DNA of 64,000 nucleotides from Solimonas flava DSM 18980 (GTDB lineage: Bacteria > Pseudomonadota > Gammaproteobacteria > Nevskiales > Nevskiaceae), in the NCBI RefSeq assembly GCF_000426685.1, contig NZ_AUFV01000008.1, forward strand, positions 194,530 through 258,529, given 5' to 3'. This document shows positions 34,544 to 44,265 of this stretch, piece by piece. The notes beneath the pieces are model-generated. The model was not told where the DNA came from and searched no databases. It saw only the letters and a list, made by a program, of their open reading frames with translations. A program made the translations under genes and the position numbers. Each line of letters opens with the position of its first letter. The first letter of the stretch is position 1.

Positions 34544-36547
34544 ACGCACGACGCGCAGGCTCAGTTCGAGCTGTACCGGACGCCCGAGGCGGCGTTCGAG
34601 CACAGCCTTCAGCGCGTCGATCTCGGCCGAGCTCAGCATGTCGGGTGCCGACGCGGTCGCGCGCACGATCGCGCGCTCGCCGTCGAGGCTCACCTGGATT
34701 TCGCCGAGCGCGATCTGCCGCGAACCGACTTCGAGCGCGGCGCTCTGCAGCTGTCGCTCCAGCTGCCAGACCTCGACGATGCGGTGGAACGACACGTACA
34801 GCGGCAAAGCCATCGCCAGCAGCGCGGCGGCGAGGATGCGCAGGCCGCGTGCGGCGGTCTGGATCGGCGCATAACCGAGCACCAGGAAAGTGAGCGCCGC
34901 GGTCGAGGCGATGCCGACCAGGTTGGTGAGGAACAGCAGCAGCGCGCCACCGACGATGCGGGCCTCGCCCCAGCCGAAACCGATGCCGGCGACCGCCAGC
35001 GGCGGCACCAGCGCCACCGCGATCGCCACGCCGGGCAGGGTCTTCATCACGCCTTCGCGAGCATAGGCATAGGCCGCCGCCCAGCCCGACACGACGGCGA
35101 CGCCGAGATCGAGCAGCGTCGGATGCAGGCGCGCCTCGATCTCCGGCGTGACGCGTCGCAGCGGCGTCAGCAGCGCCAGCAACGCGGCGGCGCCGAAGGC
35201 CAGCGCCACCCCGATCGCGATCGTGCGCAGCGAGGCCTGCAGCAGGCGCGTGTCGCGGCGCAGGATCCCCATCGCCAGCGAGATGATCGGCGACATCAGC
35301 GGCGCCAGCACCATCGCGCCGATGATGACCGCCGGGCTGTTCAGGACCAGGCCGAAACCGGCCAGCAAGGTCGCCGCGAGCATCAGCGCCAGATAGTCCG
35401 GCGTCACGCGCGCGCTGTCGCGCAGCAGGCGAAAGAGGTCCTTGAAGTCGTCCTCGAGCGCATGCGTGAACAGCGGCAGGCGCGAGCTGATCGAGGCCAG
35501 TCGCGCCTCGTTCTCAGGCAGCGTCTGCAGACGCAGCGTGTCGCGTTCGTCGGTGCAGGCCGGGTTGGCCTCGGCGTAGGCCGGTCCGGCCTTGATCGCC
35601 AGCGCCGCCGGCTCGACCTCGAAGCGGATCTGCGTCGCGCTGCGGCGGCGCCCGTCGACGCGGTAGGCCAGCGCCGGCTCGCTCTCGACCAGCAGCTTGC
35701 GCGTCTTCACGAACGAGAATGCGCGCGGCAGCTTGTCGCCGCCGAACATGCCGCGGCCGAGGGCCGCGAGGTACGCGACCACCGAGGCCGGCGCCAGCAG
35801 CAGCGCCGACAGGCGGCCGTCGCGCGCGGAAAGCCGATCGCCGGCGAGCTGGCCGCTGAGGCGCTCGGCGTCGTTCTCGAACACGACGATGCCGGTGATC
35901 GCGGTGCGGCGCGGCTGGTCCTCGTCGCCGATCCGCAGTTGCACGCGCGTCGGCCGGATCGCGAACAGGCGCTGCGTCGCCTTCCAGTAGACGCCGAGCG
36001 CGGCCCGCGCCCGCGCCCACAGCGTCGGCTGCGCGCGCACGAAGACGCGGCCACGATTGTCGAGGAAAGGCACGTCGCCGATCGTCACCGCACTGAGCAC
36101 CGGCTCGCCGTTGCAGCGGGTCAGATCGACCGGCACGTCGTCGCCGTCGAAGGCCAGCGCCAGCTGCGCGTCCGGGGCCTTCGGCAGACCGAACAGGCGC
36201 GGCAGCATCGACGTCGCGGCGGCGAGCAGGCCCAGGCTGGCTTTTTGCGCGACGGCCAGTTCGAACAGCGCCGCGAGACGCTCGTCGGGCACCGCCAGCA
36301 CCCAGTGCGCGCGCCCTTCGGCGGCAGCCGGCTCCCGCAGCAGGGCCTGTACCTCGATTTCGTGCAGCGCGAGTCCGCGCTCGGCGGCGAAGCGGCGCGC
36401 AGCGCTCACCGACGACGGCTCGCCCTCGTGCACGAGCAGCACGGCGGCCGGCGCCGAAGCGCCGGGAACAGCGGGTTCGGGAACGGTGGTTTCGGAAGCG
36501 GCGGTTTCGGGAATGGCAGCTTCGGCTGCGGCGGGCTTGGCGTCCAT
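34541..36547 (-). CDS. DUF389 membrane protein with lipid-kinase-like N-terminal region
   Basis: 668 residues. The first 35 residues are Ala/Glu/Pro repeats. Residues about 35-330 resemble the diacylglycerol-kinase fold's C-terminal part (RGRVFVRAQ, then VESEPALAYRVDGRRRSATQIRFEVEPAALAI). The second half has about six membrane helices with the DUF389 signatures SPAVIIGAMVLAPLMSPIISLAMG and PGVAIAVALVPPLAVAGIGFG. I see no Gly-rich nucleotide loop of an active lipid kinase, so catalysis is doubtful. Function of DUF389 (TIGR00341) proteins is unknown. It is convergent with the AmpG-like gene. Confidence 0.8.
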   Translation of the reverse strand: MDAKPAAAEAAIPETAASETTVPEPAVPGASAPAAVLLVHEGEPSSVSAARRFAAERGLALHEIEVQALLREPAAAEGRAHWVLAVPDERLAALFELAVAQKASLGLLAAATSMLPRLFGLPKAPDAQLALAFDGDDVPVDLTRCNGEPVLSAVTIGDVPFLDNRGRVFVRAQPTLWARARAALGVYWKATQRLFAIRPTRVQLRIGDEDQPRRTAITGIVVFENDAERLSGQLAGDRLSARDGRLSALLLAPASVVAYLAALGRGMFGGDKLPRAFSFVKTRKLLVESEPALAYRVDGRRRSATQIRFEVEPAALAIKAGPAYAEANPACTDERDTLRLQTLPENEARLASISSRLPLFTHALEDDFKDLFRLLRDSARVTPDYLALMLAATLLAGFGLVLNSPAVIIGAMVLAPLMSPIISLAMGILRRDTRLLQASLRTIAIGVALAFGAAALLALLTPLRRVTPEIEARLHPTLLDLGVAVVSGWAAAYAYAREGVMKTLPGVAIAVALVPPLAVAGIGFGWGEARIVGGALLLFLTNLVGIASTAALTFLVLGYAPIQTAARGLRILAAALLAMALPLYVSFHRIVEVWQLERQLQSAALEVGSRQIALGEIQVSLDGERAIVRATASAPDMLSSAEIDALKAVLERRLGRPVQLELSLRVVR

Positions 36548-36614
36548 GCGCCGAGATTACGGCGCGCGCGCGTCGCGCGCGAACCGGGGCCGCCCCCCGG
36601 CAAGCCCGGCGTGG

Positions 36615-38015
36615 CTAGCGCGACTTGACCCGCGCCATCAGCCGGCGCTTTTTCTTGATCTGCCGGCCGGTGAGCTGGTTCTTTTTGTCCTTGAACGGAT
36701 TGTCGCCGGTCTTGAAGCTGAGCAGCAGCGGCACGCCCTTGAGCTTCAGGGCCTCGCGGAAGCGGTTGGCGAGATAGCGCTTGTAGCTCTCCGGCAGCTT
36801 CTCGGTCTGGTTGCCGTGAATGACGATCTTCGGCGGATTGCGGCCGCCCTGATGCGCGTAGCGCAGCTTGATGCGGCGCCCGAGCACCGCCGGCGGCTGG
36901 TGCGCCTCGACCGCGGCTTCGAGCACGCGATTGAGTTCCGGCGTCGAAAACTCGCGCGTGGTCGCCTCGTAGGCGGCCTGCACGTCCTCCATCAGCTCGC
37001 CGAGGCCCGAGCCGTGCCGGGCGGCGATGAAATGGACCGGCGCGTAGTCGAGGAACGGCAGCTTCAGCGACACCTGGTAGCGCACCTGCTCGCGCTCGCC
37101 GGGCGCCAGACCGTCCCACTTGTTGACGGCCAGCACCATCGCCCGGCCGCGCTGCGCGATCAGACCCATCAGCTTGGCGTCCTGCTCGCCGATGTCATTC
37201 TGGGCGTCGACGACGGCGATGACGACATGCGCGCGCTCGATTGCGTCGAGCGTTTTGACGATCGAGAACTTCTCGACCGCCTCCCAGACGCGCGCCTTGC
37301 GGCGGATGCCGGCGGTGTCGATCAGCGTGTACGGATGGCCGTCGTATTCGAACGGCACGGCGATGGCGTCGCGCGTCGTGCCGGGAAAGTCGGCGGCGAG
37401 CATGCGCTCCTCGCCGAGCAGGCGGTTGACCAGCGTCGACTTGCCGACGTTCGGCCGGCCGACGACCGCCACGCGCACGGTGCCGTCGTCGCGCGGCGGC
37501 TCCGGCGCGATCGCCGGCAGTTTTTCCAGCACGTGCCGCAGCAGCACATTGACGCCCTGGCCGTGCTCGGCCGAGATCGTCATCGGCTCGCCGAAGCCGA
37601 GCGCGTAGAAATCGCCCGCCGATTGCGCGTGCGGCCGCCCTTCGCTCTTGTTGACGACCAGCGTCAGCGGCTTGCCGAGCTTGCGCAGATGGCGCGCGAT
37701 CGATTCGTCGGCGCCGGTGCGGCCCTGCTGCACGTCGACCAGGAACAGCACGTGATCGGCCTCTTCGAGCGCCAGGCGCGCCTGGTCCTCGGCGAGCGCG
37801 GCAAGCGGATCGGCCGACTCCGGCATCAGGCCGCCGGTGTCGACGACGACGAAGGCGCGGTTCTCGAACTCGCCGGTGCCGTACTGGCGATCGCGCGTCA
37901 GGCCCGGCAGGTCGGCGACGAGCGCGTCGCGCGTGCCGGTCAGACGGTTGAACAGCGTGGACTTGCCGACGTTGGGTCGGCCGACCAGCACCAGCGTGGG
38001 CAGTTTGTCGTTCAT
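36615..38015 (-). CDS. der: Ribosome-assembly GTPase Der (EngA)
   Basis: 466 residues, two GTPase domains in tandem and a KH-like C-terminal domain, the Der layout. G1 loops GRPNVGKST occur twice; DTGGLMPE and DTAGIRRK are the G3 motifs; NKSEG and NKWDG are the G4 motifs. The C-terminus (RRIKLRYAHQGGRNPPKIVIHGNQ) and the basic tail RQIKKKRRLMARVKSR are typical. Der helps mature the 50S subunit. A GACAAT box 11 bases before the ATG may give der its own promoter downstream of the bamB terminator. The G4 of domain 1 reads NKSEG where NKxD is usual. Confidence 0.96.
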   Translation of the reverse strand: MNDKLPTLVLVGRPNVGKSTLFNRLTGTRDALVADLPGLTRDRQYGTGEFENRAFVVVDTGGLMPESADPLAALAEDQARLALEEADHVLFLVDVQQGRTGADESIARHLRKLGKPLTLVVNKSEGRPHAQSAGDFYALGFGEPMTISAEHGQGVNVLLRHVLEKLPAIAPEPPRDDGTVRVAVVGRPNVGKSTLVNRLLGEERMLAADFPGTTRDAIAVPFEYDGHPYTLIDTAGIRRKARVWEAVEKFSIVKTLDAIERAHVVIAVVDAQNDIGEQDAKLMGLIAQRGRAMVLAVNKWDGLAPGEREQVRYQVSLKLPFLDYAPVHFIAARHGSGLGELMEDVQAAYEATTREFSTPELNRVLEAAVEAHQPPAVLGRRIKLRYAHQGGRNPPKIVIHGNQTEKLPESYKRYLANRFREALKLKGVPLLLSFKTGDNPFKDKKNQLTGRQIKKKRRLMARVKSR

Positions 38016-38026
38016 GGCGTGGGTCG

Positions 38027-38032
38027 ATTGTC
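38027..38032 (-). promoter_or_regulatory. -10-like box GACAAT before der
   Basis: GACAAT on the minus strand ends 11 bases before the der ATG, the same box and spacing as at pyrB. No Shine-Dalgarno lies between. It sits just after the bamB hairpin. Confidence 0.3.
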
Positions 38033-38049
38033 GGTGAAGCGCTGCGAAC

Positions 38050-38085
38050 AAGAAAGGCGGGCAGCGCCGGATGGCACTGCCCGCC
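38050..38085 (-). terminator. Probable terminator after bamB
   Basis: On the minus strand GGCGGGCAG (38085-38077) pairs with CTGCCCGCC (38064-38056), with further inner pairs including one wobble, then TTTCTTGTT follows. It lies 15 bases after the bamB stop. The T tract is interrupted, so strength is uncertain. Confidence 0.65.
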
Positions 38086-38100
38086 TTGCGTCGCGGCGCG

Positions 38101-39258
38101 TCAGCGGATGCGGATGGCGGTAATGTCGCCCTCGGCGTTGAGCACGTACAGCAGGTCCTCGCCGGCCACCGGCGCGACGCGGATCGGGTCGCTGCCGGCG
38201 CGGATGCGCGCGACGAGGTGGCCGTCCTTGGGATCGAACCAGTGCAGATAGCCCTTGTAGTCGCCGGCCACGACCCAGCCCTTGAACACGGCCGGCGCCG
38301 ACAGCTGGCGGTACTTGAGGTCTTCGTTCTTCCACAGCGCCGCGCCGGTCGCCGGATCGAGGCCCCAGACGGTGCCGGCCTCGTCGGTGACGACGACTGC
38401 CGACTCGGTGCGCGCCATGCCGCTGTAGCTCTTCACCGAACGCCGCCACAGGATCTGGCCGGTGTCGTCGTCGAGGCAGGCGACTTCGCCGCCGAAGCTC
38501 GCCGCATACAGTTCGCCGCCGTCGGACAGCAGCGGCGCGTCGATATCGGTGATGCGTTCGAGCTCGTTGCGGCCGGTCGGCGCGGTGACGACCTGCTCCC
38601 ACAGCACCTGGCCGTCGGACGTCCGCAGCGCCAGCACGCGACCGTTGTCGAGGCCGACGTAGACACGGCCGCCGAGCACGGCCGGCGGCGACAGGCCGCG
38701 CAGCGTCAGGTTCGGCACCGTGCGGTCGACGACCCAATGCTCGGCACCGGACTGCGCGTCGAGACCGTAGATCTTGCCGTCGCCGGTGCGCATGAAGACG
38801 CGGCTGCCGTCGCTGGCCGGCGGCGACAGCGCCTCGCTCGACAGGCGGCTCGACCACAGCGCGGCGCCGTCGGCGCGCTTCACGGCGACGATCTCGCCAT
38901 CCATCGTGCCGGCCAGCACGGCATCACCGTTGACGGTCGGCCCCGAGATCACGCGCTTCTTCGTGAGCGCGCGCCAGATGTGGTGGCCGGTCTTCGGATC
39001 GAAGGCGTAGATGCGGCCCTTGACGTCGGCCGCGAACAGCGCGTCCGGCTCCAGTGCCAGCGTCAGCTCGCTGTAGAACTTGCCGCCGCCGTTACCGGCG
39101 GACGCCGTCCAGGCCTTGCCGAGCTGGACTTCCGGCTTGTCGATGTCCTTGAGCTCGGCCGGCTTGCGAACGTTCTTGTTCGAACAGGCCGCGGCCGCGA
39201 GGGTCGCGCCGATCAGCAGCGCGACGGCGAGCGGACGGCGCCGCAGGGCCGCCGTCAC
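38101..39258 (-). CDS. bamB: Outer-membrane assembly lipoprotein BamB
   Basis: 385 residues. Lipobox AAAAC with Cys25 predicts an outer-membrane lipoprotein facing the periplasm. The rest is an eight-bladed beta-propeller with repeating PQQ-like blade motifs (GRIYAFDPKTGHHIW, GKIYGLDAQSGAEHW, GRVLALRTSDGQVLW, GEVACLDDDTGQILW). BamB helps BamA insert outer-membrane barrels. The GTG start overlaps the yfgM stop (GTGA). The order hisS-yfgM-bamB-der is conserved in gammaproteobacteria. Confidence 0.96.
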   Translation of the reverse strand: MTAALRRRPLAVALLIGATLAAAACSNKNVRKPAELKDIDKPEVQLGKAWTASAGNGGGKFYSELTLALEPDALFAADVKGRIYAFDPKTGHHIWRALTKKRVISGPTVNGDAVLAGTMDGEIVAVKRADGAALWSSRLSSEALSPPASDGSRVFMRTGDGKIYGLDAQSGAEHWVVDRTVPNLTLRGLSPPAVLGGRVYVGLDNGRVLALRTSDGQVLWEQVVTAPTGRNELERITDIDAPLLSDGGELYAASFGGEVACLDDDTGQILWRRSVKSYSGMARTESAVVVTDEAGTVWGLDPATGAALWKNEDLKYRQLSAPAVFKGWVVAGDYKGYLHWFDPKDGHLVARIRAGSDPIRVAPVAGEDLLYVLNAEGDITAIRIR

Positions 39259-39893
39259 GACTGCACCGTGTCGGCAAGATCGTCGAGCTTGCGCTGCAGC
39301 AGCTGCCGGCTCGGCTGGTCTTCCGGCGTCGCCGCGTAGGCCTTCTCATAAGCACCGCGCGCCGCGCCACGATCGCCCTGCGCGAGCTTGATGTCGCCGC
39401 GCAGTTCGTCGAACAGCGGCGCGAACGCGCCGGACTCGCCGTCGAGCGTCTTCAGCGCCTCGTCGAGCTTGCCCTGCTGCCACTGCACGCGCGCGGCGCG
39501 CAGCTGCGCGACCTGGCGCAGGCCCTCGTCCTTGGCGTGCTCGCGCACCCACAGCAGGCGCGCGGCCGCATCGTCGAGCGTTTCGGTCCTGACCGCCTCG
39601 GCCGCCATGCGCAGCTGCGCGCCGGCCGCGTACGGGGTGCCGGCGTAGTCGGCGACGAGCTTGTCGGCGAGCGTCTTGGCGGCGTCGGACTTGCCGTCGC
39701 TCAGCGCCTGCTTGAGATCCTCGTACATCTGCGAGGCATCGGCGGCGCGCTGCTGCTGGTGCTTCTGCCAGCCTTCCCAGCCGAAGATCGCGCCCAGGCC
39801 GATCACCAGGCCGGCGGCGAGCGCCTTCCAGTTCTCCTTCCACCAGGTCTTGAGCTGTTCGGCCTGCGCTTCGTCGTCGTAATGCGTCGCCAC
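39255..39893 (-). CDS. yfgM: YfgM family ancillary SecYEG/TPR protein
   Basis: 212 residues. A membrane anchor (ALAAGLVIGLGAIFGW) at about 24-40 precedes a TPR-like periplasmic domain (RLLWVREHAKDEGLRQVAQLRAARVQW and so on). YfgM in E. coli binds the translocon partner PpiD and periplasmic chaperones. The N-terminus MATHYDDEAQAEQLKTWWKENWK is highly family-like. Starts at a GTG and is located 6 bases after hisS in the order of transcription, overlapping bamB at its end. Confidence 0.9.
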   Translation of the reverse strand: MATHYDDEAQAEQLKTWWKENWKALAAGLVIGLGAIFGWEGWQKHQQQRAADASQMYEDLKQALSDGKSDAAKTLADKLVADYAGTPYAAGAQLRMAAEAVRTETLDDAAARLLWVREHAKDEGLRQVAQLRAARVQWQQGKLDEALKTLDGESGAFAPLFDELRGDIKLAQGDRGAARGAYEKAYAATPEDQPSRQLLQRKLDDLADTVQS

Positions 39894-39899
39894 GGATGG

Positions 39900-41195
39900 T
39901 TATCTCGGTTCAGATTGCTTCAGAAGACCGGCGAGACGGCTCACCAGTTCCGGCCATGCCACAAATTCGGGCGCCGCGGGGGCGTCACCGGCGCGCAGCG
40001 ATTTTACTTGAACGGTCTGCGCCTCGACCTCGGACTCGCCGAGGATCAGCGCCAGCGCCGCCCCGCTGCGGTCGGCGCGCTTGAGCTGCGCCGCCAGCTT
40101 GCCGCCGCCGGCGTGCAGCACCAGGCGCAAGCCCGGCAGCGCATCGCGCAGCGGCTCGGCAAGGCGCCGGGCCGCGCGCTGCGCCGGCTCGCCGAGCCAG
40201 CAGAAGTAGACGTGCGCATCGCCGCTCGCGGTCGGCACGCCCAGCGCCTTCTGCAGCAGCAGCAACCGCTCGACGCCGCAGGCCCAGCCGACCGCCGGCG
40301 TCGGCGTGCCGCCGAGCTGCTCGACGAGGCCGTCGTAGCGGCCGCCGGCGAGCACCGTGCCCTGCGCGCCGAGCTGGGTCGTGGTCCATTCGAACACGGT
40401 GCTCGTGTAGTAGTCGAGACCGCGCACGAGGCGGCTGTTGACCGTGCAGGCGATGCCGAGGTCGGCGAGCCCCAGCTGCACCGCGTCGAAATGCGCGCGC
40501 GCCGCGTCGTCGAAGCAATCGACGATCGCCGGCGCGCCGCGCAGGATTTCCTGGGTCTGCGGCGACTTCGAATCGAGCACCCGCAGCGGGTTGCTGTGCA
40601 GGCGGCGCTTCGAGTCCGCATCGAGGGCGTCCTCGTGCCGCTGCAGGAACTCGATCAGCGCAGCGCGATAGCGGGCACGGACCTCGGCGCTGCCGAGCGA
40701 ATTCAGCTCCAGCGTCAAGCCGCTCAGGCCGAGCTGGCGCAGCAGGCGCGACGAGACCGCGATCGCCTCGACGTCGGCGTCGGCCGTGGCGATGCCGTAG
40801 CACTCCAGGCCGAGCTGATGGAACTGCCGGTAGCGACCGGCCTGCGGACGCTCGTGGCGGAACATCGGGCCGGCGTACCACAGGCGCTGCTGCTGGTTGT
40901 GCAGCAGGCCGTGCTCGAGGCCGGCGCGCACGCAGGAGGCGGTGCCCTCGGGGCGCAGCGTCAGGCTGTCGCCCTCGCGGTCCTCGAAGGTGAACATCTC
41001 CTTCTCGACGATATCGGTGACTTCGCCGATCGAGCGCTTGAACAGAGCGGTGTGTTCGAGCAGCGGCAGGCGGATCTCGCCATAGCCGTAGCTCGCGAAC
41101 ACCTCGGCGGCGACGCGATGCAGCTGCTGCCAGGCCGCGGCATCCGCGGGCAAAACGTCATTGAATCCGCGAACGGACTGGAAAAGATTGGCCAT
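39900..41195 (-). CDS. hisS: Histidyl-tRNA synthetase
   Basis: 431 residues, normal length. Class II synthetase with motif 1 near [18 protein letters not shown], motif 2 in [20 protein letters not shown], the histidine-specific [15 protein letters not shown] and [13 protein letters not shown], and motif 3 [13 protein letters not shown]. The C-terminal anticodon-binding domain follows. Charges tRNA-His. Only four bases separate it from ispG, so both are on one transcript. Confidence 0.97.
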   Translation of the reverse strand: MANLFQSVRGFNDVLPADAAAWQQLHRVAAEVFASYGYGEIRLPLLEHTALFKRSIGEVTDIVEKEMFTFEDREGDSLTLRPEGTASCVRAGLEHGLLHNQQQRLWYAGPMFRHERPQAGRYRQFHQLGLECYGIATADADVEAIAVSSRLLRQLGLSGLTLELNSLGSAEVRARYRAALIEFLQRHEDALDADSKRRLHSNPLRVLDSKSPQTQEILRGAPAIVDCFDDAARAHFDAVQLGLADLGIACTVNSRLVRGLDYYTSTVFEWTTTQLGAQGTVLAGGRYDGLVEQLGGTPTPAVGWACGVERLLLLQKALGVPTASGDAHVYFCWLGEPAQRAARRLAEPLRDALPGLRLVLHAGGGKLAAQLKRADRSGAALALILGESEVEAQTVQVKSLRAGDAPAAPEFVAWPELVSRLAGLLKQSEPR

Positions 41196-41199
41196 GTGC

Positions 41200-42342
41200 T
41201 TAGGGTTGCGCCGTCTCGGCGCCGGATTCCGCGCGGGCGGCGGCGGCCTTCTCGGCTTGGCGCGCGGCGATCTTCTCGCGCACGAGCTTTTCGAGCACGT
41301 CGACCAGCTCGGCGTTGTGCGCCTTGTGCTGGATCCTGCCGTCGACGTAGATGGAATTCGGGTAGCCGCCGGCGACGCCGATCGCCGCCTCGCGCGCCTC
41401 GCCGGGGCCGTTGACGACGCAGCCGATCACGGCGACGTCGAGCGGCTCGTCGATCTCGTCGAAGCGCGCTTCGAGTTCCTGCACGGCCTTGATGACGTCG
41501 AAGTTCTGCCGCGAGCAGGACGGGCACGCCACCAGATTGATGCCCCTGGAACGAAGGTGCAGCGACTTCAGGATGTCCCAGCCGACCTTCACTTCCTCGA
41601 CCGGATCGGCGGCGAGCGAGACGCGGATGGTGTCGCCGATGCCGTCAGCGAGCAGCATGCCCAGGCCGATCGCGCTCTTCACCGCGCCGGCGCGCTGACC
41701 GCCGGCTTCGGTGATGCCGAGGTGCAGCGGCTGGTCGATCAGCGTCGCCAGCTTGCGGTAGGCGAATACAGTCAGGAAGATCTCGCTGGCCTTCAGCGAG
41801 ACCTTGAAGTCCTCGAAGTTGTGGCGCTTCAAAATCTCGATGTGGCGCAGCGCCGACTCGACCAGCGCGTCGGCATTCGGCTCGCCGTACTTTTCCTGCA
41901 GTTCGGCTTCGAGGCTGCCAGCGTTGACGCCGATACGGATCGGGATGCCGTGGTGCTTGGCGCAGGCGACGACTTCCGACACCTTCTTGTCGGAGCCGAT
42001 GTTGCCCGGATTGATGCGCAGGCAGTCGGCGCCGGCCTCGGCGGCGGCGAGGCCGCACTTGTAATTGAAGTGGATGTCGGCAACCAGCGGCACGTAGCCG
42101 ACTTCCTTCTTGATCTTGCCGAAGGCCTCGGCGGCGGCCAGCGTCGGCACCGAGACGCGCACGATATCGGCACCGGCCTTCACCGCCGCGCGGATCTGCG
42201 CGACGGTCGCGGCGACGTCCTCGGTGTCGGTGTTGGTCATGGTCTGCACGGACACCGGTGCACCGCCGCCGACCGCGACGCGGCCGACGCGGATCTGCCG
42301 CGATACGCGGCGCGCGATCTGGTGGTGGCTCGTCATCGCCAT
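41200..42342 (-). CDS. ispG: 4-hydroxy-3-methylbut-2-en-1-yl diphosphate synthase
   Basis: 380 residues, typical of bacterial IspG (GcpE). Reduces the cyclic diphosphate intermediate of the MEP isoprenoid pathway using a [4Fe-4S] cluster. Cluster ligands are the cysteines of [11 protein letters not shown] and the [11 protein letters not shown] motif with its Cys and Glu. The barrel region has RINPGNIG and [15 protein letters not shown] eight bases before the ATG at 42342 sets the start; a second ATG lies two codons later. It depends on Fe-S supply from the adjacent Isc genes. Confidence 0.96.
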   Translation of the reverse strand: MAMTSHHQIARRVSRQIRVGRVAVGGGAPVSVQTMTNTDTEDVAATVAQIRAAVKAGADIVRVSVPTLAAAEAFGKIKKEVGYVPLVADIHFNYKCGLAAAEAGADCLRINPGNIGSDKKVSEVVACAKHHGIPIRIGVNAGSLEAELQEKYGEPNADALVESALRHIEILKRHNFEDFKVSLKASEIFLTVFAYRKLATLIDQPLHLGITEAGGQRAGAVKSAIGLGMLLADGIGDTIRVSLAADPVEEVKVGWDILKSLHLRSRGINLVACPSCSRQNFDVIKAVQELEARFDEIDEPLDVAVIGCVVNGPGEAREAAIGVAGGYPNSIYVDGRIQHKAHNAELVDVLEKLVREKIAARQAEKAAAARAESGAETAQP

Positions 42343-42361
42343 CGCGGCTACCTCGAACGAT

Positions 42362-43339
42362 TCAGGGCGACGGCAGCGGCAGCGTGACGCGCGCCGTCGC
42401 GTTGTCGCGGGTATAGGGCTTGAGGTCGACCGGCTTGCCGAGATATTCGACGCTGACCACCGGCGCGGCACCGATGAACAGCTCGTACGGCGGCTTGCCG
42501 CTGAGCTGGCGCCGTTCGCCGGCGGCGACCAGGCCGTTGAGCAGCGAGCGGCCGTCGGCATCGTTGACGCGGATCCACGACTGGCCGCTGAAGCTCAGCA
42601 GCAGCGGTGCGGCCGCCGCCGGTGCGGCAGCCGGATTTGCGGCAGCCGGCGCCGGAGCTGCCGGCGCGGCACCGGCGCCTGCGCCAGGCGCGGTGGCTTC
42701 CGGCGCCGGTGCGACGGGTTCGGCCGCCGGCGCCGACGGCGCGACGGTATCGCCGGCGGATGCCGGCACGCCCTCGCCTGCCGGCCCGGACACCACCGGC
42801 GCCGTCACCGACTCGGCCGGCACCGGCACCGGGGCCCCGGCCGGCGCGCTGTCGGACGAACTCGGCATGTGGAAGACCGTCGGCACCGGCGTGGTCGCGC
42901 CGCGTACCCACCACAGGAATGCGCAGACCACGATCGCGACGATCACCGCCAGCGTGCCCATCGCCACCGGCAGCCGGCTGCTCGAACCGAGCTCGGTGCC
43001 GGAAGCCAGGCGCAGCTTGGTCGGCGGCTGCGGCGCCTTCTGCGTGACGCGCGCCGCGTAGGCGTCAATCAGCTTCTGCTCGTTGAGGTTCAGCACCTTC
43101 GCGCACTTGCGGTAGTAGCCGCGCACGTAGACCGGCTCGAGCAGCGCGCCGAAATCGTCACGCTCCAGCGCCTCGACCGTCGCGCGCGCCAGCTTGGTGT
43201 GCGCGGCGAGGTCGTCGACCGACAGGCGCACCGCCTGACGCGCCTCGCGGATCATCGTGCCGGGGCTCTGGCCGAGGCTGGCCGCTGCAGGTTCGGGGGC
43301 GGCTACGGCGGAAGTGTGTTCGGTCGTTTCTGTATTCAT
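42362..43339 (-). CDS. rodZ: RodZ-like cytoskeletal/helix-turn-helix membrane protein
   Basis: 325 residues. A cytoplasmic HTH_25 domain at about 25-95 ([30 protein letters not shown], then [15 protein letters not shown]), one membrane helix at about 125-145, a long Ala/Pro-rich periplasmic linker, and a C-terminal DUF4115 domain ([24 protein letters not shown]). RodZ ties MreB to the rod-shape machinery. The ATG overlaps the pilF stop (ATGA). The linker is rich in GAPAAP repeats and probably variable. Confidence 0.92.
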   Translation of the reverse strand: MNTETTEHTSAVAAPEPAAASLGQSPGTMIREARQAVRLSVDDLAAHTKLARATVEALERDDFGALLEPVYVRGYYRKCAKVLNLNEQKLIDAYAARVTQKAPQPPTKLRLASGTELGSSSRLPVAMGTLAVIVAIVVCAFLWWVRGATTPVPTVFHMPSSSDSAPAGAPVPVPAESVTAPVVSGPAGEGVPASAGDTVAPSAPAAEPVAPAPEATAPGAGAGAAPAAPAPAAANPAAAPAAAAPLLLSFSGQSWIRVNDADGRSLLNGLVAAGERRQLSGKPPYELFIGAAPVVSVEYLGKPVDLKPYTRDNATARVTLPLPSP

Positions 43340-44076
43340 GGCTGCCAATCGGCGAACGTGGCGGCTTCTTGGGATTCGGGGAATTCCTGGACGATGCGGC
43401 GCGCGTAATCGCGCGCAGCGTCGCGATCGCCCAGCGCCATCTCGGTGCGCGCGGCGATGCTGAGCAGTTCGGGCGTGGCGCGCGACTTGAGATCGTAGCG
43501 CTGCAGGAAGGCGCGCGTGCGCAGAAAATCCTGGCGCGCGAAGCTGAGGATCGCCATCTGCGCCAGCGCGTCGCGATCGTCCGGTTTCAGACGCAGGGCC
43601 TCGCGGAAGTCGCGCTCGGCCTGATCGGGGTCGGTCTTCCGGACGCAGATGCCGGCATTGGTCCAGGCCTGCTCGGGCGCCGAGAAGTGCGGATCCCTGA
43701 CCACGTCCATGAAGTAGCGGCGCGCCTCGTCGGGCTTGCCGCGTTCGCAGAGGAAGACCCCGAAATTGTTCTTCACCGTCGGATCGCTGCCGTCGAGCGC
43801 CAGCGCCGCGCGAAACTCGCGCTCGGCAGCCTCGCGATCGCCGCGGGTCTGGTAGATCACCGCGAGCGCCGAATGCGCCGGCGCATAGTCGCTGTCCTGA
43901 TCGACAGCCTTGAGCAGCTTCTCCAGCGCCAGATCGTACTGGCCCTGGCGCGCGTAATTGACCCCGAGCTGGGTGTTGAGCTGCGCGGCATTGCGCCGCT
44001 CGGCCCGCTCAGCCGACGTCGCGCAGGCCGCGACCAGCAGCAGAGCCGACAGCGCGAGCGCCAGCGCCTTGTTCAT
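43336..44076 (-). CDS. pilF: Type IV pilus biogenesis lipoprotein PilF (PilW)
   Basis: 246 residues. Lipobox with Cys18 (LLLVAAC), then about six TPR repeats: NTQLGVNYARQGQYDLALEKLLKA, HSALAVIYQTRGDREAAEREF, KNNFGVFLCERGKPDEARRYF. PilF is the outer-membrane pilotin that assembles PilQ secretin. This ties the locus to the type IV pilus chemosensory genes elsewhere in the window. The gene sits between rodZ and rlmN as in Pseudomonas and relatives. The 189-base gap upstream carries a diverged copy of the rlmN tail. Confidence 0.93.
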   Translation of the reverse strand: MNKALALALSALLLVAACATSAERAERRNAAQLNTQLGVNYARQGQYDLALEKLLKAVDQDSDYAPAHSALAVIYQTRGDREAAEREFRAALALDGSDPTVKNNFGVFLCERGKPDEARRYFMDVVRDPHFSAPEQAWTNAGICVRKTDPDQAERDFREALRLKPDDRDALAQMAILSFARQDFLRTRAFLQRYDLKSRATPELLSIAARTEMALGDRDAARDYARRIVQEFPESQEAATFADWQP

Positions 44077-44111
44077 CGCGTCGCAACCCGCACGCGGGCA
44101 GGACCCGTGGC

Positions 44112-44193
44112 GCGGCTCATTGCATCACCGCCGCAATGCCACGCAGGCAATTCTCCTGCTTCGACTGCACCTTGCCGACCCGCTGTCCGCAGG
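44112..44193 (-). pseudogene. Diverged second copy of the rlmN 3' end
   Basis: The 82 bases at 44112-44193 align without gaps to the last part of rlmN at 44261-44342, with 72 identities. Read in the same frame they give CGQRVGKVQSKQENCLRGIA, including an in-frame TGA at the matching place. The gap between the copies is 67 bases. It lacks any upstream rlmN sequence, so it is a relic. It lies in the 189-base interval between rlmN and pilF. Confidence 0.85.
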
Positions 44194-44265
44194 AAGACGC
44201 GAGCGCCCGAGCAGGGGCCCCGCGCAGCGGGGATGCGACCAGCGAGCGGCTTGGCGGCCTGCGGC

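Noticed and set aside
33401-36628. 1075-codon plus-strand frame across the AmpG-like and DUF389 genes
   Set aside because: Composition is Arg/Gln-rich without motifs; it runs through a different frame of the transporter and antisense to DUF389.
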